In this document: piece after piece, positions 23,951 through 35,674 of the stretch
How the letters are laid out: every line of letters begins with the position of its first letter
Numbering within the stretch: the stretch's first letter is position 1
NCBI GenBank assembly: GCA_000310025.1
Contig: FN649752.1
Span: 735,550-799,549, forward strand
Direction of reading: 5' to 3'
Length of the DNA stretch: 64,000 bases
Origin: Ectocarpus siliculosus
Taxonomy: Eukaryota > Sar > Phaeophyceae > Ectocarpales > Ectocarpaceae
Notes under the pieces: model-generated
Told to the model about the DNA's origin: nothing
Seen by the model: the letters and a program-made list of their open reading frames with translations, nothing else
The model's database searches: none
Made by a program: the position numbers and the translations under genes

Positions 23951-26900
23951 GCGCTTTTAAGGGGGGAGCAGAATGAGAGACGATTACCAGATTATCCGCG
24001 TGGGGTAAGGCCGGCAAGAACGTATTCTAACTGTCGGGACGACCCCCGAAGGCGAAAAACAAACGCACCGAACGCCGCAGACGGCATAGAAAAGGCCCGA
24101 GCAGAAGTAAAAACATGTTTTATTTTACGTTCTAACGCATGCGTGCCGCCGCAGACTCTGGACCAAACGACGGCCCTGCCTCCGAGCAAAAGCGCGGCGG
24201 GGACAGTGGCGGCAGCATCTGCCGCAGCAGCAGCAGCAGCAGCAACAACGATGACAAAAATAACCACCACAACCATGGCATATCTTCATCCGGTCGTCTC
24301 CTCAGCGCGAGATACTCCGCTCCAGAAACCCAAACGTCGTCTCGATTTATCTGGAGCTGATCTCCGCTCTTTGTCGCCGACTTTCCACCACAACAGCCAC
24401 TGCCGCCCCTGCGGAAACGAGTCCCCACCACTCAACCGCTCGTTGTGGTAGTTGCTGCGTTCAGAACGAACGCATGACAGGTGCTCGTGATGCTTGCTCT
24501 GCTCACACAGCAGTAGGACCACCATGACAACGACCGCGCGTCTTTTCGCAGCGACAAGAAGTACGCCGCCAACACATGCCGTTCCGGCGGAAACACAAAA
24601 CTCTGGTACCCTCGTCTAACAACTGACATCAACCTGCGCAGAACTCGACCATCGAACAGCAACCTCCTTCATGATTCTGAAACCGCCTTTCTCTCGCACT
24701 CGCCCCTTGCAAGCAAACCGTTTGCATCGGTCGGTCGTCCGGTCACCGACCGGTCCAGTAACGTGACACGAGATATAACACCCCTGGACCGATCTTCAGA
24801 GCTCGAATGCTCCACGACCAAAAATATTCAAAGGATACGTTTTCGGAAAGATCTCGAGGGGGCGGTTCAAAACGCCGCCATTCTCCGCACCGCGACTGTT
24901 TCTGCTGTGGAGTAATCGGGCTTTGAAATCAGCCCAGGGGGTTTGATACCTTGTGTCACCTGCCCCGGTATATTGAACAGACTCAAACACAAGCGGATCG
25001 GTCACCTGGGCGTAAGAACGATTAGCTCGAGGTTAACCTTCCTCAAGTGCTCCATGACGTCCGGGCACTGCCTCGAAAGCAGGTCTTCCACAAGCTCCGT
25101 GTTCTGGACAACAAAAAGAACGGAAACCGCCACAGGGCGCATCAGAGGCACCCAAGAAAGGGTTGTGGCGCACAAGTGATGATTGGTGATGCAACCACAG
25201 CAACATCAAAGAAGCACGATCCAATCACAAGCTTAAAGAAGGGGCGTACTATGGTGTATAGAGAGAACAATAAAATGGGATTAAAAACACACAGACTGAC
25301 GTTTTCGCATTTGGTCAGTCAGCGAGCGCAGTTGACGCTAATAGTGAAGGCACACACACGCGCGAGCGCAGCACGCTCGGAATGCCGACCGCCATTCACG
25401 GCGGTGCTCATCCTGGCCAAAAACGGACCAGAAAATAAAACACCAATGATCAACAAGCTGAAGCCCAACACTACCACAGCGTGCCACCATGTGCCCCCCT
25501 CCCCCTCAATCCTTCGCCGCCCACTCCTTTCAGAATTCTGCCATGTACAGGCGACCCCTGCTAACCCCCCCCCGCCCCCGCCCCTCCACTCACCGCATGC
25601 AAGCCCCACAGGTCTCTAGACAGCACGCCCCCCTGGAGCGCGATGACCCCCTGCAACATCTGGACGCACTCGTTCTCTATCTGGGCAACCTCGGCCACCG
25701 TTGGCTCTTTCACGGCCGCCGCCTCCTTCTCCGCCCCCCCGCCCATACCCTCCGTCTCCACTGCCGCACTCCCTTCGTTCGCGGGCCCGGGTTGCACGTC
25801 GGACGGCTCGGTGACGTCACCGGCTGCGGCGGAATCGGCCGGCGCATTGCTGCTGCAGGTGCTGCTGCCCCCGCTGGTGCCTCTGTTGCGGCTGGAGCGG
25901 GACTTGAGGTCCTCCCGCTCGGACAAAACGCAGTCGGCGAAGGTTATCAACATGAAACCCGCGAGGTAGTTCATGCCCTGTGTTTCGGGCGGGAAAAGAT
26001 GCGAAACGCACGCATTAAAAATGCATGCGTTAAACCAACGGGCTGAGATAGATTGGGGCAACAGCGTCCTCGTGTGGACAACCATGCCGTTGATCCCGTG
26101 TGCTACATGAGCCAGCCCTTGATTCCCCAATGCCAAGCAGCGTGGTAGACCACCGGTTAGGTATCAGGTGAATAGGACCAATGGCAAAATAACTCCCCTT
26201 CAAAAGGATAAGAGGGCAAGGGCGGACGACAACTGCGTTCACTCTTTAAACCATCAGCGGTTAACACGGTACTCATCGCAAAGACTGAATGCCAGCACCA
26301 GGCACACCTCTTCAAAAAAGAAAATTACGATTCACCAGACGCTGCGTTGCACACGTTATGAGCCTACGGGGCGTGAACGGTTGAAGCGACCCCTATTCAC
26401 ATGAGCAATGGACAGCACAATCTGTAACACGCCTATTTTTACTTCATGCATGCGATACACGAGGGAATCACCCAACCGCGAACCAACCACGGACCACCTT
26501 CCGCTACTCCATCTCCGCAAGAGACAGCGGTGAAACTACTGAGGCGAGTAAAACCCTCCTCCGCCCAGTCTTGGGTGTCCGACACGCACGCACTTGAATA
26601 TACCCGGCTTCCTTCACGGCGCCGAGCTCCGCGCAGCGGACTAGCACCCGCTTGAGCATGGCCAACCCCTGCCCTCCGCTCCCGAACAGCGGGTGAACTA
26701 TCTTGGTCCGAGCGACATCGTGCGCGATGGTGTTGACGATAGAGCCCTCCTTCGCGGGGTCGGACGACTGCTTTGGTTTCTTGTAGCTGCACATGGAGGG
26801 TAAAGTGGGGGGGCGGGGTACAGGGTGGTGGCAGACAAGAGATGGTCGACGTGCGGTTTCAGCCATGAAGTAAACGCGGTACGGCATCTGAGGCAGACAG

Positions 26901-29900
26901 TAACTGGTGCCGTCTGAAAATGTTCTCCAGGGCGGTGTGTTTTCGGCAACCACGAAACTCGTGACACCACGGTGGCACTGCCACAAGTTACCCTTTCTTT
27001 TATTTTTAAGTACAAGCTTATCTCGCTGTACCAGTCTACCGGCTTTGAGGTAAATGTAGACAGGTCCTATATATAGGCCAAGTCCCTTGCTGCATATCAT
27101 CTCGGTGGCTGCAAACCCAAAAAACGAAAGCCTCCCCACACGGACGGTGCAGCAGCAGCACCACAACCAAAACACCCTCACGTCTCAGGCGTGGCGACCG
27201 CCGCCCAAGCCGCCCAGATGTGCCGCCTCCCGAACCGCGGGAGGCCATGGCTCATCACGGCCTGCCGCACCGTCTGGTCCTCCGTCCTCTGCGCCAGCAC
27301 CCAGCGCCAGACCCTCCCGTTGCCGTCGACGCCGCCACGCCGACGAACGGTCTCGACGGGAATCTTGGCGTACACCACGGGCGCGTGCCTCGCCGCCAGC
27401 TGCTGCTGCTGTTGCAGCTGCTTCTTCGCCGACACGGCATCCCTGGCGGCCCGGGCCGCGCGCAAGGCCCCCGGCGGGGTCACCGATTCTCCAATCCGCG
27501 TCGCCGCCGCGGACGCTAGTGCTGCCGCTCCCTCGGCGGTTTCTGTGCCGCCTGCGTCCGCGTTGGGGTCCGGCGGAGCAATAACCGGAAAAAAGACCGA
27601 CATCTGGCGCATCGAAGCGTCGCTGCCGGCGCTCTCGTTACCGCGCGCACCGCCGCGGCGCACCGAAGCGTCGCTGCCTGCGCTCTCGCTACCACGAGCG
27701 CCGCCGTCGGCACCATCGCCTCCGGCGCCTGCGCCGGCGCCGGCGACGCTCGCCCCGTTAATCGAATCGGCGCCGCTGTCCCGGCGTCTGCCCTCCAAGA
27801 CGACGGCGGTCTTCTCCTTCTCTCGCGAAGCGGGGGACGGGCCCTCGATCTTGGCACTGTTTACCGGCGGGCTCAACAGGCCAACTTCGTCGCCGATATC
27901 TTCGGAAGACCCTCTGCTCCGCTCACCGCCGTTGCTGCTGTCTTTGCGCGGGGCCGGGAGCACGCTCCCGGGCCTCGACGTGCCGCTGAAACCGACGCCG
28001 ATGCTATCTCGGTGGTAGCGCCTTTCCGTCCTGCCGCCGCTGCTGCGCCTCTCCATGGTGCCGCTGCTGCTGCTGCTGCTTCGTCGACGCTGCTGCATCC
28101 AGGAGTTATCCGCGCGAAGGCGATTTGGCATCGGGCGGCTAGCCCCGTCGGCGTCCGAGGATTCCCCGCCTTCGGCTGCGGTCGCGTCCCACTGCCAGGC
28201 CGGGTGCTTCTCTTGGGCATGAGAAGAAGAAAAAGAAGCGACGGGCGACGATGTCTCTATTCTCTGCGAGGGGCGGCGCCTGCTGCCACCGGATTTCTGC
28301 TGCTTCGGGGTCGTGATTCCCGTCGTCGCCGCCGCCGCCGCCATGGACGCCATCTCTCGCTTGAGCCGAGCAACCTCCGCCCTCAGCTTTTCCAGCTCCT
28401 CGGACTCAGCAGCGTGCTCCTTCTCGGGAGAGGTTCCGCGGGGCTGTTCCGTTCCCGCCGCCACAGCAGTACCCCCGCTTCTGCTCCGGTCTGCAAATCC
28501 CCCCTCCTCCCGGGTGCTCTCGTCGCGGTCCGCGGCCATAGAGTTTGCCGTAGGTGTGGCGTGAACTTCTGCCTGTGCGTTTCCAGAAACCACCGGCGAC
28601 GTCGCCTTCGACGCCGCCTGCTGTGCCACTGCCCCCGCCCTGTCCGCCACCGCCTCAAAGGCGGAGGTCGGCCACCGCATCGGCGTGGTCGTCGGGGGAC
28701 GTTCCGTCGGCGACTCGGTTGCCGCGAAGCAAACGGGCACCTCGTTTGCTGGGGACTCCTGCTTGTCCTGCTGCTTGTCTTGCCGCTGCTGCTGCTGCTG
28801 CTTGTCTGGCTGCTGCTTCTGCTGCTGCTTCCCCTGCTGCTGGTTCTCCTCCTGCTGCTCAGTAGCCCGCGTTCTTTCTCCCGCACCGGGAGTCGCAACA
28901 CCATTCAAAGCCGCACCAGCCGCCGCCGCCGCCGCCGCCGCGCCAGCACCACTGGTAATCACCGGTGGCGGCCTCAACCTCGCGCGGGGGACGGAAATCA
29001 TCGAGCTCGCCCGCTTCAGGTGGGTCGCCTCCCCGCCGCCGGCCACGCCCACTCTCCGGTTCGACGGCAGCGGTCGCCGGTACCACGGAAGGCGGTAATA
29101 ATCTCCGGGGGGTGGCGCGACAACGCCTCTGCCCCCGCCGACGGCCCCGCCGCCGCTACCGGCGCTACCGACGGAGGAGAACCGCGGGCGCGACGGCCCC
29201 CCCCTCTGCCGGAGCCGCGATTGTCGGGGGCCCGCCGCGTCCCCCGTCAAGGACGAGGGCGAACACAACTCCGGCACCGCGTTTGCCGAGGCCTTGGTGA
29301 TGGAGCAGAGGAGGCTCATCGCCGGGGAGTCTTGCTCTTGGTCCTGCGCAAAGCGAAGGCGGGTGCGTTTGAGGTTTTGGGGTGGGCAACCGTACTCAAG
29401 CGACCCAGCGGGCGCCCGGCGTTTGTCGTTTGCCGGGTCTGCGGTGCCGAAGCAGGTCAAGTACGTGCGCATACGTATGCTGGTGTGCTACCAATGTGGC
29501 GAATGTACTGCGACGGCGGCCAATCGGGGGCAGCGGGCACAACCCCACGCAAGCTGAATAGAGCGCATGCTGAACAGAGCGCGTGCTGATAACAGAAGTG
29601 GTCTTTTCGGCTGTCTCTCCACCTTTGGGACCGCCGACCGAGCCCTGCCTGATGCGGCAGAAACACTTCTAGCTGCGTGCACTCATGTCTGGAAGGAAGC
29701 GGTGCTTTCGTTTGTACACCGCAGTGTTGCTCGTGCCTTGTGGGGTGTCGGACAACCAAAAAAACTAACCTGCACCGCAGCAGCCAGAACCTTCTCAGAT
29801 GCCGAGTCGGCCACCCCGCGAGCATCGCCGAACCACTCCCCGTCCTTCTCCAGATGCGACGACGACTGTTGTTGCTCTTTTCTCCCGCTGCCGCCGCGGG

Positions 29901-30234
29901 TGATGCCACTGTTGATGCCGCTGCCGCTACCGGCTGCCCCCTCGCTCCTCCTCCTGCTCATGCTTGCCCTCCAGTTGCGAGGCACGGCCAGGCGGCTTTG
30001 ATGCCCGGGCGGAAAGGACTCGGGGCTGCTGTCGCCACCCCTGCCGCCGAGGCCTGTGCTGTTCGCTGGTTGGGCATCCGACCTAACGTTGCGCATCTCC
30101 TGATACCACGGAATGGGGATGGATCTGAGAGGCAACAACATCACAAAAAAGGACGCACAAGAGGAGCACTAGACAGAGGTCGGACGTGTCTTGTACGCCC
30201 GCACAGTAGAATCAGCAATGCCATCTTGCGCCAT
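22382..30234 (-). CDS. TBC-domain Rab GTPase-activating protein
   Basis: Nine minus-strand exons join in consistent phase: 30234-30197, 30124-29770, 29343-27182, 26786-26594, 25977-25594, 25103-25006, 23851-23596, 23154-23019, 22728-22382 (TAA). They total 3969 bp, about 1322 residues. The TBC domain spans roughly residues 827-1125: GLPRFGRRHIW start, IAHDVAR arginine finger (IxxDxxR), GYIQGMN glutamine finger (YxQ), a long Ser/Gly/Ala insert, then LSRQCPDVMEHLRKVNLEL and WFICIYAGSMSNQSVVTRIW. TBC proteins speed GTP hydrolysis by Rab GTPases in membrane traffic; having both fingers suggests an active GAP. The large N-terminal exon is disordered, with polyQ (about 290-320) and a short coiled coil (EELEKLRAEVARLKREM, about 445-470). 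The start is uncertain: in-frame ATGs also occur at 30390 and, without the first intron, at 30144. The last-exon acceptor (22728) was chosen by phase. Confidence 0.8.
23917..23950 (+). repeat. (AAC)n microsatellite in a RabGAP intron
   Basis: About eleven AAC units lie in the intron 23852-25005 of the RabGAP gene. The same motif class, in reverse complement, occurs at 16391-16424. It has no coding role. Confidence 0.93.
24225..24248 (+). repeat. (CAG)n microsatellite in a RabGAP intron
   Basis: A short CAG run turns into CAACAACG within the 1154-bp intron 23852-25005. Open frames across it (poly-Ala or poly-Ser) are by-products of the triplet repeat, not exons. Confidence 0.85.
28780..28862 (-). 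repeat. interrupted CAG/CTG tract encoding a Gln-rich segment
   Basis: On the plus strand this reads as CTGCTGCTT repeats; on the minus strand it encodes a Gln/Lys-rich run (QQQGKQQQKQQPDKQQQQQ) inside the large RabGAP exon. It is an impure microsatellite and probably length-variable. It lies in the disordered N-terminal half, far from the TBC domain. Confidence 0.85.
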
Positions 30235-31631
30235 GAATTTGTCGAGAGAAAAGGCGTTCAACGACCAGGTGCCTAGGACTGATTTATCAGGTCCATTAAT
30301 GCTTGGAAAAGAGACACTGAAAAAACGCTCAAGGCCGGCCTTTGCCGGGTGGCTGAAGCGGATTCTTGCACAACTCCCCAGCCCCCTCAAGAACTGGAGG
30401 AGGCAAGTAATACCGGAGGGGAACGGTGGAGAAAAAATAGAATCCAGTGTTTACGTCCCTCTTCTGTGACTCCGCCTGGTGCTTCACACAATCACCGGAA
30501 GGTGTAAAACGGCACCCAGAATCGATTGGACGCAAATCAGCTGAAGAAAACACAGCCAAGCACACAAGTAGCAACGAGGGCTTTCACGTGCAGCGTGCAG
30601 ACCACAACAGGAGAGAAGGAAGGGAGCTGCCTAAAACTGTCCAGTTATGCTACAATACAACGCTATGAAACCGTAGGGATAAACCGCACAGGAAACTTAT
30701 TTGTGACCCCAGATTGGATCTCGCTTCAGTCGCAATACAGGTTACCATGGTTTTGTGGTACAGAGTACTTTGGTGCGGTTGAGAGGAAATGGCGGAACAC
30801 AAAAAAAAAAAACATTGGCTCTTGGCTCTTGACGCCGCCTCATTTTTGAAAATGTTTCTCCGAAAATGGTACTTCTGTAGATAGATAACTTCTAGTGGAT
30901 ACCATGCCCCGGGATCGTCTCTCTAGCCGCTGGAGTTCACGTGCAAGAAAAACACGAGCGTGAGGAAAGAAGCAAAAGCGCTTGTACGGGCTTGGCAAAT
31001 TGTCAAGTTGTGGATCTACAACAGCAGTATTCGACTTTGCACTTTTGGACCAAGGACATTTGCATTTTCCTGCTGCATGATCCCTTCTTCGTCTTGCAAA
31101 CTCAAACCCTCAATTTGCGACTTCAGGAGCGCACCGAGGAGGAAACGATCAACTGCAACAACGCCATTAGTCGGTAGTTTCTATCACTACCTGCCATGTT
31201 TTTGTGGTATATGGTCGAGACCGTTCATGCGTCGGTTGAGTACTTTTTCGGCTCAGTTTTTGGGAGTCCATGAAGTCGGCGCCGGCGACTGGAGGTAGGG
31301 TACATGTATCCAAGCCTAGCACTCTCGTCTCCACGCTTTCTCTTACCGAAGGGGTGAACTCTCGCCCTCGGGAGACAAAGGGCACTATCCTCGTGCTTCA
31401 GGCCCTCCTAGCACCTTATCCTTCACACGCGCGTGGCGCTCTGTCTGGTCCTTTGTGCAGCAAAATGTGAAATACAAACAACGGGGGGCTCCGCTTCAAC
31501 CTTGGCATCCCCCCTTGAAACCATCGAATACCATCCCTTGGACCTCCCTTCGCACGGGAGCAGCCGAGCAGCCAGCAGACACGATCAACACCACAGCACA
31601 GCCCCAGTGGAAGAAGGAGCGGTGCTTCACG
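30235..31631. promoter_or_regulatory. shared upstream region of divergent RabGAP and plastid TPR genes
   Basis: The RabGAP start (30234, minus) and the TPR-protein start (31632, plus) face away from each other across 1.4 kb, so both promoters should lie here. I see no convincing TATA box or named operator. The frame upstream of 31632 is open back to an ATG at 31455, but the downstream ATG puts a hydrophobic leader at the N-terminus and is preferred. Likewise an upstream in-frame ATG at 30390 could extend the RabGAP. No other gene is supported. Confidence 0.5.
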
Positions 31632-31755
31632 ATGGTCTTGGGTGGGAGGCTGTCCGTAGCAACCTTGTTGCTGTCGCTTCCGGCGACAGCATCAGGGTTC
31701 CTAATTCCGTCGTTCTGCCGCGGATGCACGGCGCGAGCTTGGTGTTCAGCAGCAG
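31632..31755 (+). other. bipartite plastid-targeting leader exon
   Basis: This first coding exon encodes 41 residues: MVLGGRLSVATLLLSLPATA, then SGFLIPSFCRGCTARAW and a short basic or hydroxylated stretch. In stramenopile plastid proteins a signal peptide is followed by a transit peptide beginning with a conserved Phe (ASAF-type motif); here Phe23 after ATASG fits that role. The leader sits in its own exon, separated by a 783-bp intron from the mature domain. Targeting is inferred. Confidence 0.65.
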
Positions 31756-34575
31756 GTAGACACCATTGCACTACGCTGTAGTTGTAGTCTACCGCCTTAC
31801 GTGACTGAGATACACCCATGAAGATACCACACCTCCTCCATAGCTAACGCACGCCGAGTGGTGGTAGTTTCTACGGCACAAAATGGGCCCGAAACTCAGA
31901 ACAATACCGGATGAAGTAGCATACAATGCTGGATGAAGTAGCCGCATCATGCGCACACAGCAGGTGGGTTACAGATGCCACCGTCTGCCGCCCATGGTGC
32001 CCGAGGTGAGCGGTAGTGTTGGTATGCAGCGAGCATGGTTGTGATTGGGCATCGTGGGCTGCATGCGAGGTGGGGTTGTGCTTGATGTTGAAATCTGCGT
32101 TGATATACGTGCCTGTGTTGGCGACAGCTGAAGGAACATTAGTCAAGATAGATATTTCCCCAAGCGCAAATAGGTGTGTGACTGTGTGACTAAATACAGC
32201 GTTGTGTAAACCGCTTCCCTGATCAGCGTGCAGCATTTCTGGTGTTCTAAAGATGCACCATGCAGTGGTGGCCGTAGCTCTGCAACAGATGAAAAAAAAA
32301 ATTCAAAACCATTCGAACCTGTTCACGCAGGCGAGGACGATCGAGCACTAAATACTCTTGAAATAACCTGACAAGTCTGTGCCACCCATGCGGGCTGTCA
32401 CCATTCGAGTAACACAGGTGGCGTCGCTCGTCCGCACACGTGTAACCACAAGCTGTACGTACAGACGCCCCCAGACGATAGATGACCTACATGCCTCCAT
32501 GAGCTGTCCTTATGTGCATTAAACCGATTGCTGTGCAGCAGCGGATCGACCTCCCTCTGCGGATGCGGCGCGACGAAGGAGTCGGCTGCCCTTGAAAAAG
32601 GAGGACCTCCCGGACGAGACGCTCCGGCAGATGGCGGACGCTGGGAGAGCGCTCAAGGAGCTCGAAGAAGAGTACTGGAAGTCCCTCGACCCCGACGAGA
32701 TCGCTATCGAGAAAAAGTGCGCAGCGGGTCTCGCGTGCCTGAAGGCTGGGATGCTCGAGAAGGGCTGCGAGTACTACACCTCCGCAGCCGATTTAAGGTT
32801 TGCGTGTCGACAACGGCTCCGTAAGGGCAGGGGGAATCATTGTGGTGTGAGAGGTGAAATCTTTCAGCTTCGTATGTTCTTGCCCGCTGGGTATGCAATC
32901 ATGTAGATCTCTATCAACAGTACGCACACACGAGTGTTCTGCTCCCACCGACTCTAACGTGGCTTCCCGTGTGTTCAGGCGCGTGGTTTGTTGAAGGTGG
33001 ACGCTTCGCATGGCTGTGACGCCAACAACGATGTTTTAGGAAAATTTCGGACGCGACGGGAGGCGCACTGTATGTGGCATCCGGTACTAAAAGTTGTCGC
33101 GAAGCCTTTTGACACCATTGAAATGTTGACAATATTGAAATTTGTATGTGTAGCGACTTTTCGCGTCATGAGCCTCGACTTCTCATCCCCCCTTCTGTTG
33201 CTCCCCTTCCCTACTTCACATTCATGCTCAAGGACGTACCACCGACGGAAATCCTGTCTGCTCCCTTGCCCCCCCCCCCCGCGTGTCCCCTTCACAGCCC
33301 ACCGTCCGCGCGCACTTGGCCATTGGGAGTGATCCTTTATTACCTCGGGCGATACGAAGAAGCGGCAGTAAGGCTGGACACAGACATCAGATCCTTCGAG
33401 AAGCAATTCGAGGAATGCGCAACGGACGAACGAATCTGGCAGGTGATTCGGACATCCACCTACGTACTTCACAATCGCAAATGCTTGTCCAGGCATTGAA
33501 CTTCCCTTTTAATTCCCTAGGGTCCCACTACTCCACTCTGAACATTTGCGTAAACTGAATACAGACAGCGCACTTCACATTGCGTAAGATTTTGAGAGTT
33601 CAAATTGTTGAAGCTGGTGGACTCGTTCTTTTTCCTTTGAAGGCGGCGGCATGGATCCGAGGAGCACGGGAGGCAGGGGCAGATGTGGAGCAGGTCGCGG
33701 CGGCCTTGCCCCCGCTCCCAATTTCGGAGCCGAACGCGCTCCGCAGGACCGTGTACAACGTGAGATTTTGTTTTTGGTGTAGTCGTTGCGTAACGTGTTT
33801 GGTTTTGTATGACTGTTTTCCTCGTCTTGTTGCCCATTTTCTTTTTAACTGCGGTACCAGTACGTAGGAACCGTCAGTATCGCTTGGACGCACACCATAT
33901 TTGATGTGCCTATTTTGCCGTCGCCCTTGAGACCACGCTGCTTCCTTCTTGTTGGAAGTCTGTTGCTTCACGTACGTTGTTGTAAAATATGCTGATGGAC
34001 ATGATGGTGCATCGAAATGTTTACATGGGGAGCCGGTTCAGCTGCGCTTCTCCGTTCTTGGTATCGATTGTTGATGCTGCATATGCATCTGCGCGCTTTT
34101 TTGCAGATGTTTCGCGGGGGACCAACCCCTGAAGACGTCCAACAGGTTGCCAAAGTGGGCGCTGGCGGAATCGACTACTTCGGGGTGGATTTTTTCTCCG
34201 AGGTGTTCTTGGGACTTTATCACGATGCGCACGGGAACGAGGTGAGATGACAGACGATACCCGTGGTGTTTTAATAGCTCTTTTGATCTGCATTTCATGT
34301 GCCGCCAATCAAACCGACCTCGTTGCCTGACAGGCGTAAAATAAAAAACCGTTGCCACGTCGACCTGGCGGACGCGAAACGCTCTAGAAGCCAACCCTCT
34401 TTCTCCTGCACCCGTTTGTTGCTCCCTCGCTCGTGTCACCAACGGCATCATCTAGCTCGAAGCGGAGACGTACATCCTGGCGGCGTGCGGAAACACGTAC
34501 CCTAACCCCGACGACCTGTGGTACCACACCCCCAGGATACATGCCAAGGCTCGAAATTGGACGATTCCAGGGTAG
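31632..34575 (+). CDS. plastid-targeted TPR-like protein
   Basis: Six exons in consistent phase: 31632-31755, 32539-32797, 33298-33442, 33643-33759, 34107-34241, 34456-34575 (TAG). They total 900 bp, 299 residues. Residues 1-22 form a hydrophobic signal-like leader ending ATASG|FLIPS. The body shows helical repeats: KCAAGLACLKAGMLEKGCEY, then VILYYLGRYEEAAVRLDTDI, DERIWQAAAWIRGAREAGAD, and VDFFSEVFLGLYHDAHGNE followed by AETYILAACGNTYPNPDDLW. From memory, this order (GLxYYLGRY..., E-x-IW, a LYLGLYYEAxGD-like box, then an A-A box and W-x-x-x-R-x-H) matches a small TPR family shared by algae and land-plant plastids. The biochemical function is not known to me. The acceptor of exon 2 is a tandem CAGCAG, and both choices are in frame. 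Introns are 783, 500, 200, 347 and 214 bp. Confidence 0.75.
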
Positions 34576-35674
34576 CAAGCACTATAGGCGTAGAACATAG
34601 CTTTTCGTACAGTGTTTAGTCTGCATTGGGGTGGCAGCTTTCCTGATCTAGAAAAGGTCGCCGAACTAGATGATTCACTTTGTTTGCGGTTGAATGTGCG
34701 CCAAGTTTGTTTGCCTGAGGCCCGGAGTGACTGACGCGGGCACGGAGAGATTTTGCCAGGCGAAGCGCATCGTAATGTTGATGATATCACCAACAGTATA
34801 TCGGAAGGCTGAACTCAAGCCAAGTTCAGCAGTACAGAACAGGCACAAATGCAAATATGCCGCAGCAACTGAACAGATCGAACAACAATGGTTACATGGC
34901 CGTTTGATGACAAATCGATCTGCGTCATTTGGTGTTGGTAACCAGCAAGGCAGCACGACATCGACAAGCTGGTCGTTGTCGATGACTGATTCCGGCCGAT
35001 GAAAATGCATGAGGCGAGCAGTTCGCTTGAACCAACCGTGCTTATCATTAAAAATTGAGTGAAACGAACCAGACGACCCCATGTGGGGAAAATTCTGAGG
35101 TTAGGTCGGGGTCTGTTTGCCTGTGGACCTTGGCCCCTACCGGCCAGACCGGAGCCAATACTGTTGTAACCGGTTGTACTTTTCGGGGCTGTTGGCAAGA
35201 ATGACCCCAGCGGTCTTAGCACGGATGGTCGTCCCCGGTTAAGATTTGGTTGACTTGCCCAACGACGATCCTCGATTGCTGTGCAAAAATCGCCGGCGGA
35301 GCGCCCGATCAATCTCGCACGAACCCCCCGTAGCAGTGCGAGCCACTCCGCACTCCTAAAGTCTGTGACGGTCGGTCGGACCGATTACGTTCGCACATCT
35401 CAAGTAACATACAACGCTTCCATGAGACATCATTCAAAGGACGCCTTGCTTACCCGAATAGGGTGCCCTAACACGAGGAAACATGTATTACTCCCGAACC
35501 TATCAATACCCGCACACCTTTCAGCACTCTCTCAACACCACCTTGACACTTGCACAGGTGGGGATAAACACTACCAACAGAGCTTTTACAAGTACAACAT
35601 CGTCCGCAATGCGGTCCAGGCTGCTCGGTGACTCGGAAGTGGCAACATCCTTGTAACCTTCCTCACCAGAGAAA
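34576..35674. other. intergenic region between convergent genes
   Basis: The TPR-protein gene ends at 34575 and the minus-strand giant gene ends at 35675. This 1.1 kb should contain both 3' untranslated regions. The open frames here lack splice partners and recognisable composition. I see no RNA gene or repeat. Confidence 0.6.

Larger units (their letters stand above)
23596..27260 (-). other. TBC (RabGAP) domain region, split over five exons
   Basis: The domain begins near the 3' end of the exon at 29343-27182 (GLPRFGRRHIWAAW) and continues through 26786-26594, 25977-25594, 25103-25006 and 23851-23596. The arginine finger is in the 26786 exon. The glutamine finger YxQ straddles a junction: GYIQ ends that exon and GMNYLAGFM opens the next. 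The exon 25977-25594 adds about 85 residues rich in Ser, Gly, Ala and Glu between the GMN helix and IENECVQMLQGVI, so the domain is longer than usual. Beyond the domain, VVAAWEEQGNNRKIALLDGE (23154-23019) and a Pro/Ser-rich tail (22728-22382) complete the protein. Confidence 0.82.

Noticed and set aside
24139-24360. Poly-Ser / poly-Ala frames around the CAG run
   Set aside because: They are a by-product of the triplet repeat in an intron, with no splice partners.
28012-29589. 525-codon plus-strand open frame opposite the large RabGAP exon
   Set aside because: It is Arg/Leu/Cys-rich shadow coding in G+C-rich DNA. The minus frame joins in phase to a clear TBC domain.
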